64,000 bases of DNA, from assembly GCA_018716135.1 (NCBI GenBank), contig DVKG01000009.1, positions 62,001 to 126,000 on the forward strand. Reading direction: 5' to 3'. Below the pieces are notes generated by a model. The model saw nothing but the letters and a program-made list of their open reading frames with translations. It was not told the DNA's origin and did not search any database. Position 1 is the stretch's first letter. Every line of letters starts with the position of its first letter. The position numbers and the translations under genes were made by a program. Source of the DNA: Scybalosoma faecavium. Lineage in GTDB: Bacteria; Bacillota; Clostridia; Christensenellales; Christensenellaceae. Of this stretch, positions 16,874 to 24,918 are shown in pieces.

Positions 16874-16882
16874 ATTATATCA
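16874..16882 (-). promoter_or_regulatory. Extended -10 promoter of the sigma/anti-sigma operon
   Basis: The minus strand reads TGATATAAT, an extended -10 of the TGnTATAAT form, with only a poor -35. No repeat of an ECF-type -35 (AAC) motif was recognised, so autoregulation is not shown. Confidence 0.45.
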
Positions 16883-16926
16883 CACCTTTTTCTCACAAAC
16901 TATACGATTTTTTTGTTAAGCTTCAT

Positions 16927-16958
16927 AAAAATAAGAGATCGGCGAACGCCAATCTCTT
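16927..16958 (-). terminator. Intrinsic terminator after the NlpC/P60 gene
   Basis: An almost perfect hairpin (AAGAGAT-GGCG with CGCC-ATCTCTT) at 16933-16958 is followed on the minus strand by ATTTTTAT. Confidence 0.8.
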
Positions 16959-16977
16959 AATACTCAAGTCTTTATTC

Positions 16978-18654
16978 TCATTCAAAAATTCTGCAGCCGT
17001 GTTTGAAATGAGATACCCAATAGCTGTTTTTGCTTATGTTCTTTGCGATTCTGATTACGCCGTCGCTGGACGATGCGTCGATCATCATATCGTCTCCGAG
17101 AGAGATGCCCACGTGACCCGAGAAGCAGATTATATCGCCTGCTCTAAGATCTTTCATGCTGGATATCTTAGTATAAGTCGTCAAGCTTCCCCATGTAGAA
17201 GAAGTCATATACTTGATACTATAACCCGCATTGTTGAGTGACCAATAGACAAATCCGGAACAGTCGAATACGTTCGGTCCTTTGCCGCCGAGCACATACG
17301 GATAGCCGAGCTTGCTCTTTGCTACGGAAATGAGCTTCTGTATCATCGCTTTTGATTCCGCGGATACTTCGCCGTCTATCGTTACATCCTCATCGTTAAT
17401 GTCCGGATCAGAGCCGGAGCCCACGTCGCTGTCTGTCTCGCCCGTCTCCGTGCCCGTTCTCGGGTTGAGCTTAAATGCGATGTCCGCTGTCGCCGTGCTG
17501 TCCGAGCCGTCGTCCACCGTCAGCTTTGCAGTGAATTTTCCGGGAACGTATTCCTTGCCCAATCTCCATACGGCGCTCATTCTCGTGCCTTCCATCTTCT
17601 CGTTGCTGAGAAGAGTAGCCACTTTGTCGCCTTCAGAGTCATTAATGACCAAAGTCACCTTTGCGCCGGTCTTCGCCGAAATTATGAACGTCGGGTTTCC
17701 GTCCTCGTTAGGCGTGACGTTTTCCGTTATCATTTCAAATCCGTCGATTTTAGCAGTTGTGCCGGGCGTAGAAGTCGCTGCGGCAGATGCTGTTGCCGTC
17801 GCGATAGGAGTAGCGGTCGCAGCAGGGGTCTCGGTCGGCTCAGGTTCTGCGCTTTCCGACGCCGTGCTGTTTTCGGCCGCTTCGCTTACCGGAATGCTGT
17901 AGTTCTTCGTCTTTGCAACAGAACTGTCTTTGTAAGCGTTAAACGTTACCTTTTTCGTTCCTGATGACGAAAATTTCAAATCCAGCGACCATGTCTTCGT
18001 TCCGTCAGAATTTGTCTTTCCTGAGCTGGATGAATCCACGGTCTTTCCGTCAGAGACAAATTTAACCTTTGTTACTGTTTTCGGAGTTACGACCTTGCAC
18101 GCGACTGTTTCACCTACTTCGATCGTACTCTGCGCGGGAGTAATCTTGTACGTATTGGGCACTGCTTTTACCGTTACATTATATGCCTTTTCCGGCATAA
18201 GCTTTATGCCCTTGTTGTTCTTCGCAGCTACAAACTGCACTTCGTAAGAACCCTTTTTAGTACAGGATACCTCTATAGTCCATTTGCGTACACCGCCTGA
18301 CGTAGTGTACTTAGTCGTTTTGCCAACCTGTGTGCCGTTGATAAAAGCGTGAACGCTAGTTATCGAAGTCGGCGTAGAGAATGTGTACGTCAGCTTATCG
18401 CCGACATAGGCAGACGTTCCGCTCGCCTTTACAGTGTAGGAAGAACTTGAGCTGGCCAGAGTCGCCGACTTAGTCAATAGCTCACTTTCTTCTGTGTTTG
18501 CACCCGTCGTTTCCCCAGCTATCAGAACTGAGCCAGCCTCCTGCTGCGCTTCAGTCGAAACAACCGTGGCAGTGTCTCCCTCGGCAAAAGCCGCGGCAGG
18601 TGCAAGGCATGTTATGAATGCCATCGTCAGCAATAATGCTGTTGCTTTCTTCAT
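16978..18654 (-). CDS. Secreted NlpC/P60 (C40) cell-wall peptidase
   Basis: A 558-residue exported protein. The start MKKATALLLTMAF was chosen because AAGGAGG lies 5 nt upstream and a signal peptide (residues 1-24) follows at once. Two related beta-sandwich-like repeats (about 75-165 and 170-255) are followed by a Pro/Thr/Ala-rich linker, a third beta domain, an acidic linker and a C-terminal NlpC/P60 domain (about 431-558). Cys465 (FDCSGF) and His514 (GHVGIS) are visible; the third polar position is Asp526 (MMIDAS), where family members more often have His, Asn or Gln. It probably hydrolyses peptidoglycan peptide bonds. Confidence 0.88.
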   Translation of the reverse strand: MKKATALLLTMAFITCLAPAAAFAEGDTATVVSTEAQQEAGSVLIAGETTGANTEESELLTKSATLASSSSSYTVKASGTSAYVGDKLTYTFSTPTSITSVHAFINGTQVGKTTKYTTSGGVRKWTIEVSCTKKGSYEVQFVAAKNNKGIKLMPEKAYNVTVKAVPNTYKITPAQSTIEVGETVACKVVTPKTVTKVKFVSDGKTVDSSSSGKTNSDGTKTWSLDLKFSSSGTKKVTFNAYKDSSVAKTKNYSIPVSEAAENSTASESAEPEPTETPAATATPIATATASAAATSTPGTTAKIDGFEMITENVTPNEDGNPTFIISAKTGAKVTLVINDSEGDKVATLLSNEKMEGTRMSAVWRLGKEYVPGKFTAKLTVDDGSDSTATADIAFKLNPRTGTETGETDSDVGSGSDPDINDEDVTIDGEVSAESKAMIQKLISVAKSKLGYPYVLGGKGPNVFDCSGFVYWSLNNAGYSIKYMTSSTWGSLTTYTKISSMKDLRAGDIICFSGHVGISLGDDMMIDASSSDGVIRIAKNISKNSYWVSHFKHGCRIFE

Positions 18655-18690
18655 ACAGCCCTCCTTTGTTACATGTTGTTTACATACAGT

Positions 18691-18720
18691 ATTATAATAC
18701 AGCCTCTTTTCTCTTTTCAA
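18691..18720 (-). promoter_or_regulatory. Promoter of the NlpC/P60 gene
   Basis: The minus strand reads TTGAAA (18715-18720), an 18-nt spacer and TATAAT (18691-18696), about 36 nt upstream of the start codon. Confidence 0.6.
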
Positions 18721-19118
18721 TTAAATAAAGCCTTGTTCAAAGTTTGTTTACTTTTTCCCAAGTGCCTTTATACTTCATTGTCTGTTAGTTAATTTTATTG
18801 TTCTTTTGTTCTCTTTATTTCCGTCGATATTTTTGTATCGTTCACATTTTGTTCACATTATATTTAAAACTGTCCTCTGTTCTTTATCTAAAATTAGTCT
18901 GCAGTGCCAAAAATCCCGTATTTTAGGCATTTTTTACAGGCTGCCCGCAATCGCTTTATTGTGAAATTATTATCAATTTTAGCCTTATAATTACACCTTG
19001 CATACGAATTAAATTCTGATAACACGCACACAAATTTAAATCTTCCGAAAACATTCATATATTTTTCTGCATAATTAATTATTTATCGCTAATTTTTATG
19101 CCTTTGCAACGACAAAGA
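18721..19118. other. AT-rich intergenic region without recognised gene
   Basis: About 400 nt of very AT-rich DNA between the NlpC/P60 promoter and the punA terminator. No credible reading frame, RNA or repeat was recognised on either strand. It could hold upstream promoter or regulator sites. Confidence 0.5.
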
Positions 19119-19154
19119 ATTAAAAAACCGATGCAGTTCAATATTGCATCGGTT
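19119..19154 (-). terminator. Intrinsic terminator after punA
   Basis: A perfect 10-bp stem AACCGATGCA/TGCATCGGTT (19126-19154) is followed on the minus strand by TTTTTAATT. It ends the ylxM-to-punA transcription unit. Confidence 0.85.
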
Positions 19155-19164
19155 CCGCAGTTTA

Positions 19165-19980
19165 TCATATTTTCGTTAATATTCTGTGCAGCAGCATTTC
19201 GGATTCCGCCGCTTTTCTCCTGCCTATTTCTATAACCTCATCTCCCGAAAGAGCTTCCTCCTGCACGCCTGCCGCCATATTTGTTATCATAGATATCCCG
19301 AGGACGTTCAGACCGCAGTGAGCCGCCGCCACAACTTCCAGAACGGTAGACATTCCCACGGCGTCCGCTCCCAAAGCTCTGAACGCGCGTATCTCAGCCG
19401 GAGTCTCGAAGTTCGGTCCGAGGCAGCCCAGATAAACTCCTTCTTTCAGATCTATTCGCAGATCTTCTGCGCATTCCCGCGCCAGCTCGCAGAGCTTCGG
19501 CGTGTACGCGGCGGACATATCCGGAAAACGCACTCCGACTCTGTCGTCATTTTCGCCCACAAGAGGATTCTTCCCCGTCAGGTTTATATGATCTGTTATG
19601 AGCATTAAATCTCCGCCGTTGAAGCTTTCGTTTATCCCGCCTGCGGCGTTTGTCAGTATCACAGTGTGAGCACCTATAAATTTCATCACCTGTATCGGGA
19701 ACACCGTATCAGAGGCCGCGTATCCCTCGTAGCAGTGCAGCCTGCCTCCCATGCACGCAACGCGCTTTCCTCCAAAATCGCCTATTATCAACTTTCCGGC
19801 ATGAGCAGGAGCTGTAGACATCTGAAAATTGGGAATGTCTTTATAGTCGAGTTCTACCGCATTTTCAACATAATTCACCAAGACGCCCTGCGCCGATCCG
19901 AGCACAAGACCTATCTGTATTTCTCCCGCCTTGTCCTTTATGTATTCCGCCGCCTCCATTAATCTTTCGTAAAGCGCCAT
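19165..19980 (-). CDS. punA: Purine nucleoside phosphorylase (trimeric type)
   Basis: A 271-residue enzyme of the high-molecular-weight PNP/MTAP class that phosphorolyses inosine and guanosine for purine salvage. Visible motifs are GGRLHCYEGY, TNAAGGIN, GPNFETPAEIRA, GMSTVLEVVAAAHCG and TNMAAG. The phosphate loop reads VLGSAQG and the His loop APAHAGKL, where the family usually has GSGLG and GHAG; Ser and His are kept. It is 13 nt after trmD, so probably co-transcribed with it. Confidence 0.92.
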   Translation of the reverse strand: MALYERLMEAAEYIKDKAGEIQIGLVLGSAQGVLVNYVENAVELDYKDIPNFQMSTAPAHAGKLIIGDFGGKRVACMGGRLHCYEGYAASDTVFPIQVMKFIGAHTVILTNAAGGINESFNGGDLMLITDHINLTGKNPLVGENDDRVGVRFPDMSAAYTPKLCELARECAEDLRIDLKEGVYLGCLGPNFETPAEIRAFRALGADAVGMSTVLEVVAAAHCGLNVLGISMITNMAAGVQEEALSGDEVIEIGRRKAAESEMLLHRILTKI

Positions 19981-19993
19981 GTCTCTTTCTCTC

Positions 19994-20686
19994 CTATTCC
20001 ATGTTTTTTAATAAATCGGGGCGCACGCGCCTCGTTTTTTCTATCGCTTTTTCTCGCTGCCATTTTACTATATTTGCATGATGCCCGCTCAGCAGAACCT
20101 CCGGCACCTTCAGCCCGCGAAAATCACTCGGTCTGGTATACTGCGGATACTCCAGCAGCCCCGCGGAGTGAGACTCGTCCTCCGTGCTCATGGCATTCCC
20201 CAACACTCCGGGAATATGACGCATCACGCTGTCCAGCAGCACCATGGCAGGAAGCTCTCCCCCCGTGAGCACATAGTCTCCGATAGAGATCTCTCTGTCT
20301 ATCAATTCGTCTATTATGCGCTGGTCCACTCCTTCATAATGACCGCAAAGTATATTTACGGCGTCGTATTCAGCAATTTCACGTGACATGCCTGCATTGA
20401 GCACATCTCCCGCAGGAGACATATATACATTGAGCACGCGCTTTCCATCCTGCTCTTTCGCCACCGCCGCGAAGCAGTCAAAAACGGGCTGAGGCATTAT
20501 GAGCATACCCGCTCCGCCGCCGAAAGGCGCATCGTCTACGCGCCTATGCTTATCCAACGTGTAGTCTCTGAAATTTATAAGATTCACCCGCACATGCCCC
20601 GCCTCTATCGCACGCTTGAGCATACTCTCCTCAAGCAGGCCCCGAAGCATATCCGGAAATATAGTAAGTATGTTAAACTCTATCAT
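19994..20686 (-). CDS. trmD: tRNA (guanine37-N1)-methyltransferase
   Basis: A 230-residue knotted SPOUT enzyme that puts m1G at tRNA position 37, next to the anticodon, and so prevents frameshifting. Motifs are FGGGAGMLIMPQPV, CGHYEGVDQR and SIGDYVLTGGELPAM. It follows rimM after a 159-nt gap holding a possible internal promoter; punA follows. Confidence 0.97.
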   Translation of the reverse strand: MIEFNILTIFPDMLRGLLEESMLKRAIEAGHVRVNLINFRDYTLDKHRRVDDAPFGGGAGMLIMPQPVFDCFAAVAKEQDGKRVLNVYMSPAGDVLNAGMSREIAEYDAVNILCGHYEGVDQRIIDELIDREISIGDYVLTGGELPAMVLLDSVMRHIPGVLGNAMSTEDESHSAGLLEYPQYTRPSDFRGLKVPEVLLSGHHANIVKWQREKAIEKTRRVRPDLLKNME

Positions 20687-20753
20687 ACTTTCCTTTTTCC
20701 CTCTCGCCCCTTTGCAAAATTCAAAAGTGTTTTTTATCGGTATTGATTGTTAT

Positions 20754-20782
20754 ATTATACCACGAAGTCAAGGCTTCGTCAT
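20754..20782 (-). promoter_or_regulatory. Possible internal promoter for trmD-punA
   Basis: The minus strand reads ATGACG, a 17-nt spacer and TATAAT in the rimM-trmD gap. The -35 matches four of six consensus bases. A short CGAAG/CTTCG inverted repeat lies in the spacer. Confidence 0.4.
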
Positions 20783-20845
20783 CCTTTTCTTCCTCCGCGA
20801 AGCCGTAAAGTCGATAAATCATAGGCTTTCTTTATTTTATACGCT

Positions 20846-21361
20846 TCAGTCAAATACTGCTATCTTTTCCAACTCGTCTGCATTCACGACTATCTGAGCC
20901 GCCTCTGCATCGCGCTTCACTATAACATGCGGCACAGCCGGAAACATACAGCCCCTCTCGCCTTTGACCACATATACGTCGGTCGCGCCGTTTTGCAGCA
21001 CATCCGTCAGCTCTCCCAGTTCCTCGCCCTTGTCCGTGCTCACTCTGGCGCCTATTATATCCGCTATATAAACAGCGCCCTCCGGCAGCGGCGCCGCGCT
21101 CTCGCGATCTATATATATAACGCGGTTTCTGTATGTCTCCGCTTCGTTCCTGTCCGGTATTCCTTCTATTTTTAAATACACAAACTGCTTATACGTTCTT
21201 GCTCCGGACACGCTGCGTCTTTCGTATTCATCGCCTTTTTTTAAATATATATGATCTATATCGCCGACTCTGCTAAGGTCGTCTGTAAAAGTCTTGAGTT
21301 TTAGCTCGCCTTTTATACCCTGCGGTTTGAGCACCTGCCCAAATCTAAAATACTTCTCCAT
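20846..21361 (-). CDS. rimM: Ribosome maturation factor RimM
   Basis: A 171-residue protein that helps 16S processing and 30S head assembly by binding S19. The N-terminal RimM barrel (RFGQVLKPQGIKGELKLKTF) and the C-terminal PRC-barrel (about 95-170, FPAVPHVIVKRDAEAAQIVV) are both seen. A strong terminator-like hairpin lies between khpA and this gene, so its expression may be set by read-through. Confidence 0.95.
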   Translation of the reverse strand: MEKYFRFGQVLKPQGIKGELKLKTFTDDLSRVGDIDHIYLKKGDEYERRSVSGARTYKQFVYLKIEGIPDRNEAETYRNRVIYIDRESAAPLPEGAVYIADIIGARVSTDKGEELGELTDVLQNGATDVYVVKGERGCMFPAVPHVIVKRDAEAAQIVVNADELEKIAVFD

Positions 21362-21376
21362 CCGATCTCCTTTTTA

Positions 21377-21421
21377 TATAAAAATTCGGCACGCTGTCTC
21401 TTTGAGACTTCATGCCGAATT
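21377..21421 (-). terminator. Terminator or attenuator between khpA and rimM
   Basis: The minus strand has a two-part hairpin: outer stem AATTCGGCA/TGCCGAATT and inner stem GTCTC/GAGAC, directly followed by TTTTTAT. The 3' arm ends a few nucleotides before the rimM ribosome site, so it could split the operon. Confidence 0.75.
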
Positions 21422-21424
21422 GTG

Positions 21425-21655
21425 TCAGACTATTTCGACGACGTATTTTTTGTCGCCCTTCGCGGAGGCCGCTTTGACCACAGTTCTGATTGCCTTGGCT
21501 ATTCTGCCCTGCTTTCCTATGACCTTGCCCATATCGTCTTCCGCGACGTTGAGTTCAATCGTGATCGTTCCGTCTGCGCCTTCGCTCTCTTTTACTTTTA
21601 CTGCACCCGGCTCGTCTACGAGGGATTTTGCAATATATTCCACTAATTCCAGCAT
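21425..21655 (-). CDS. khpA: KH-domain RNA-binding protein KhpA
   Basis: A 76-residue single KH domain protein with the RNA-binding GxxG loop in VIGKQGRIAKAIR. In Gram-positives KhpA pairs with KhpB (Jag/EloR) and influences cell division and many RNAs. It sits between rpsP and rimM, its standard Firmicute place. Confidence 0.93.
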   Translation of the reverse strand: MLELVEYIAKSLVDEPGAVKVKESEGADGTITIELNVAEDDMGKVIGKQGRIAKAIRTVVKAASAKGDKKYVVEIV

Positions 21656-21695
21656 GCGGTATCCTTTCTATGTACAGCCGGCGTATTGCGGCTTA

Positions 21696-21938
21696 TTACT
21701 TTTCAATCGCTCCGTTTTTCTTGAGCAAAGCGCGTACTGTATCTGTCGGCTGAGCGCCCTTCTTGATCCAGTCTGCCGCCTTTTCATTGTCAATCTTAGT
21801 TTCCTTTGTAAGAGGATTGTAGTAACCCAGCTCCTCGATGAAGCGGCCGTCTCTGGGGGAGCGGCTGTCAGCGACTACTACTCTGTAAAAAGGATTTTTC
21901 TTGCTGCCCATTCTCTTAAATCTGATTTTAACTGCCAT
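21696..21938 (-). CDS. rpsP: 30S ribosomal protein S16
   Basis: An 80-residue S16 required for 30S assembly, starting MAVKIRFKRMGSKKNPFYRVVVADSR. It lies between ffh and khpA in the conserved order. Length is normal. Confidence 0.98.
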   Translation of the reverse strand: MAVKIRFKRMGSKKNPFYRVVVADSRSPRDGRFIEELGYYNPLTKETKIDNEKAADWIKKGAQPTDTVRALLKKNGAIEK

Positions 21939-21985
21939 TGTTTTTCTCCTAAATTATATAAATGATTTTATTTTATTATGCAAGC

Positions 21986-23314
21986 TCAGAAGGGCATTCG
22001 GAACATCCCACGGCCTTTTTTGCCTTTTTTTCCGCCCATCATTTGCTTCATCATCTTCTTCATTTGCTCGAACTGATTCAAAAGTCTGTTGACCTCCTGC
22101 ACGCTCGTGCCGCTGCCCGCCGCGATTCTCTTTCTGCGGCTGGCGTTTATTATCTGAGGGTTATCCCGCTCCTTGAGCGTCATTGAGCAGATTATCGCCT
22201 CTGTCTTTTTCATGCCTGTCTCATCGACCTGCATTCCCTTGAGCTTATTTCCGCCGGGGATCATCCCCAGCATCTCGTCCAATCCGCCCATATCCTTGAG
22301 CTGCCTGAGCTGTTCGAGAAAATCGGAGAGCGTAAATTGCTCCTGCTTCATCTTGCGCATGGCTTCCAGCGATTTTTTCTGATCGAAAGCTTCTTCCGCC
22401 TTTTCAATCAGAGTCATCACGTCGCCCATGCCCAATATTCTCGACGCCATTCTATCCGGATAAAACGCCTCTATATCAGACATTTTCTCACCCGTTCCGA
22501 CAAACTTTATCGGCTTGCCCGTAACTTCTTTTACGCTCAGCGCGGCGCCGCCTCTGGCATCGCCGTCCACCTTAGTGAGAATAACGCCCGTCAGCTCCAC
22601 CTGCTCGTTGAAAGCCTTCGCCGCATTGACCGCGTCCTGACCTGTCATTGCGTCTATGACCAGCAGAACCTCGTCGGGCTCCGCCTCTTCTCTCAGCTCT
22701 ATAAGCTCCGCCATCATGTCCTCGTCGATGTGCAGTCTGCCTGCCGTATCTACGATTATGACGTCGTTGCCCTTGTCCTCTGCGTACTTCTTCGCCGCCT
22801 TGAATATCTTTTTGGGCTTATCCTGCCCCATTTCAAAGGAATCCACGCCCGCCGTGCCGGATACGACTACCAACTGCTTTATCGCCGCAGGTCTATATAC
22901 GTCGCACGCCACAAGCAGCGGCTTTTTTCCTTTTTTCTTCAAGTATGCGCCCAGCTTGCCGCACATAGTCGTCTTGCCCGCTCCCTGCAGGCCCGCCATC
23001 AGTATTACCGTCGGCGGTTTAGACGCTATTTTCAGATCGCTCCTCTGACCTCCCAGAAGCGCAACCATCTCGTCGCGCACTATCTTAATTACCTGCTGAC
23101 CCGGAGTGAGACTCTCCAGAACCTCCGTGCCCACGGCTTTTTCTGATACTGCTTTTATGAACTTCTTGACTACCAGGAAGTTTACATCCGCTTCGAGCAG
23201 CGCAAGCTTTACTTCGCGCATCGCCGCTTTTATATCTGACTCTGAGAGCTTGCCCTTGCCCGTGAGCTTTTTGAATACGTTTTGTAATTTGTCCGCTAAA
23301 CCGTCAAAAGCCAT
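21986..23314 (-). CDS. ffh: Signal recognition particle GTPase Ffh
   Basis: A 442-residue SRP54 protein that binds signal sequences on ribosomes and hands them to FtsY. It has the NG domain with GLQGAGKTTMCGKLG, DTAGRLHID and TKVDGDARGGAALS, and a C-terminal M domain with methionine-rich helices (EQMKKMMKQMMGGKKGKKG). ylxM lies directly upstream, 1 nt apart, so the two are coupled. No SRP RNA gene was seen in the window. Confidence 0.98.
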   Translation of the reverse strand: MAFDGLADKLQNVFKKLTGKGKLSESDIKAAMREVKLALLEADVNFLVVKKFIKAVSEKAVGTEVLESLTPGQQVIKIVRDEMVALLGGQRSDLKIASKPPTVILMAGLQGAGKTTMCGKLGAYLKKKGKKPLLVACDVYRPAAIKQLVVVSGTAGVDSFEMGQDKPKKIFKAAKKYAEDKGNDVIIVDTAGRLHIDEDMMAELIELREEAEPDEVLLVIDAMTGQDAVNAAKAFNEQVELTGVILTKVDGDARGGAALSVKEVTGKPIKFVGTGEKMSDIEAFYPDRMASRILGMGDVMTLIEKAEEAFDQKKSLEAMRKMKQEQFTLSDFLEQLRQLKDMGGLDEMLGMIPGGNKLKGMQVDETGMKKTEAIICSMTLKERDNPQIINASRRKRIAAGSGTSVQEVNRLLNQFEQMKKMMKQMMGGKKGKKGRGMFRMPF

Positions 23315-23315
23315 T

Positions 23316-23630
23316 CTAATCCTCCCAGATACTTCTAAGGATATCAGCCGCGTACAGCAGCTCTCCCGTATGTACGCCGCGAGCTATCAATCCCTCTATA
23401 ACGTAAATCGCATCGTATGTCTTATGAAACGCAGATCTCAGCCCGAGCTGATGCTCCAGCTGTCTCAAATGCGCCTCTCCGCGTTTGAGACTGTCCAGCG
23501 CCGCCTGCCGAGATGTTCCCGTGTTTTCCGCAATCTCCGCCAAAGAGTAATCCAAGTTGTAATACATGTCCAGAGTTTCCCTCTGCTTATCCGTCAGCAA
23601 AGACGAATAAAACTCCAAAAGCTCAGACAT
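23316..23630 (-). CDS. ylxM: YlxM/UPF0122 helix-turn-helix protein
   Basis: A 104-residue protein with a sigma-region-4-like helix-turn-helix (SLAEIAENTGTSRQAALDSLKRGE); family members bind SRP components or stimulate Ffh. The second in-frame ATG (MSELLEFYSS) was chosen: AAGGA lies 7 nt upstream, while the first ATG sits almost on the predicted transcription start of a consensus promoter. It is the first gene of the ffh-rpsP-khpA-rimM-trmD-punA unit. Confidence 0.9.
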   Translation of the reverse strand: MSELLEFYSSLLTDKQRETLDMYYNLDYSLAEIAENTGTSRQAALDSLKRGEAHLRQLEHQLGLRSAFHKTYDAIYVIEGLIARGVHTGELLYAADILRSIWED

Positions 23631-23659
23631 CAGCAATTCCTTTTGCTGCGGCATGATGT

Positions 23660-23688
23660 ATTATACCCCCTATAAGTTTATGTGTCAA
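23660..23688 (-). promoter_or_regulatory. Consensus promoter of the ylxM-ffh operon
   Basis: The minus strand reads TTGACA (23683-23688), a 17-nt spacer and TATAAT (23660-23665), an exact match to the sigma-A consensus and so probably very strong. Confidence 0.85.
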
Positions 23689-23717
23689 GGTTTTTTTCTT
23701 TACACCCTTCGCCCCGT

Positions 23718-24617
23718 CTATTCAAACAGAGCCGCTGCGAATTCTTCCGCTTCAAACGGCTGCAAATCGTCCATTCCCTCTCCTACGCCGATAAATCGCA
23801 CGGGCAGCCCCAGCTCCTTGCGTATAGCAAGAACCACGCCGCCCTTTGCCGTTCCGTCCAGCTTCGTGAGTATAATGCCGTCCAGCTTAGCCGCGCCGCT
23901 AAATTCTTTAGCCTGAGTGATTGCGTTCTGTCCCGTAGTTGCATCCAAGACTATCAGAGTCTCTCTCGCCGCCTCGGGATATTCCTTATCAACGACTCTT
24001 GAAATTTTTGCGAGCTCGTTCATGAGATTTTTTTTGTTGTGCAGTCTGCCCGCAGTGTCCACGATTATGACGTCGCTCCCGCGATGCTTCGCGGAATCCA
24101 GCGCATCGTATACCACCGCGGCAGGGTCGCTCCCCTCTGAGTATTTAACTATCGGCACTCCGGCTCTCTCAGACCATATTGTAAGCTGCTCCGCCGCCGC
24201 CGCTCTGAACGTATCCGCCGCCGCGAGCAAGACCTCCTTGCCGTTCTGTTTATAATAATTTGCGATTTTGCCTATTGACGTAGTCTTGCCCACTCCGTTT
24301 ACACCCACGACGAGTATCACCTTGGGGAATGTCTCCTCCGGCAGCTCCCATGTCAGCTGCTCTGTCAAAATCTCGCGCAGCTTTTCCTGCACGAGCGCCG
24401 TATCCGTAATTTTTTCTTCTTTTATAGTTTCGCGCAGCCTGTCCATTATTTCTATCGTGGTAGGCGCGCCTACATCGCATAGTATCAGAGTTTCCTCCAG
24501 CTCCTCCATCAAATCTTCGTCTACCTTTGAAAAGACCGAGAATACCCCGCCGATTTTGCCTGACAGGTTATCTCTCGTCTTGCTCATTCCCTTTTTCAGT
24601 TTATCAAAAAATCCCAT
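23718..24617 (-). CDS. ftsY: SRP receptor FtsY
   Basis: A 299-residue membrane-associated GTPase that receives SRP-ribosome complexes. It starts MGFFDKLKKGMSKTRDNLSG with the amphipathic N-terminus and lacks the long acidic A domain of enterobacteria. GTPase motifs are GVNGVGKTTSIGKIA, DTAGRLHNKKNLM and TKLDGTAKGGVVLAI. It lies downstream of smc on the same strand but with a 300-nt gap, so it probably uses its own promoter. Confidence 0.97.
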   Translation of the reverse strand: MGFFDKLKKGMSKTRDNLSGKIGGVFSVFSKVDEDLMEELEETLILCDVGAPTTIEIMDRLRETIKEEKITDTALVQEKLREILTEQLTWELPEETFPKVILVVGVNGVGKTTSIGKIANYYKQNGKEVLLAAADTFRAAAAEQLTIWSERAGVPIVKYSEGSDPAAVVYDALDSAKHRGSDVIIVDTAGRLHNKKNLMNELAKISRVVDKEYPEAARETLIVLDATTGQNAITQAKEFSGAAKLDGIILTKLDGTAKGGVVLAIRKELGLPVRFIGVGEGMDDLQPFEAEEFAAALFE

Positions 24618-24694
24618 CTGTCTATACCTCCAGCCTCAGACTTTATAAGCATTATTGCGCCCCAACCCGAGCCAACTCTTCATTAATAATATAT

Positions 24695-24703
24695 ATTATA
24701 TCA
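24695..24703 (-). promoter_or_regulatory. Extended -10 promoter of ftsY
   Basis: The minus strand reads TGATATAAT about 78 nt before ftsY. The -35 is weak, so use depends on the extended -10. Confidence 0.45.
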
Positions 24704-24725
24704 AACAGTTAAAAATCGCGGCTGC

Positions 24726-24902
24726 TTAATCTGTACACAACTCAGCGTACAGTCGCGTATTCTTGACCTCGCCGTTTTTAGCTGCGTCAGACTCTGTGTA
24801 CGCATACGGCAGCCCGTCCCGCAGCTTGTCCAATATTTTTTATTGTTCAGCGGGCTTGCCAAAGCCGCCGCGTCGCTCGTTCTCCATTTTCTTATTTTTC
24901 AT
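24726..24902 (-). pseudogene. Possible relic of a sugar O-acetyltransferase N-terminus
   Basis: The smc-ftsY gap holds two short frames on the minus strand. One (24726-24833) opens at a TTG and gives 35 residues with protein-like composition (LDKLRDGLPYAYTESD and so on); it vaguely resembles the Mac domain at the start of maltose/galactoside acetyltransferases. The other (24840-24902) gives 20 residues beginning MKNKKMENERRGGFG. Neither has a convincing ribosome site. It may be a decayed gene or chance. Confidence 0.25.
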
Positions 24903-24918
24903 TTCATATTCCGGTTCC

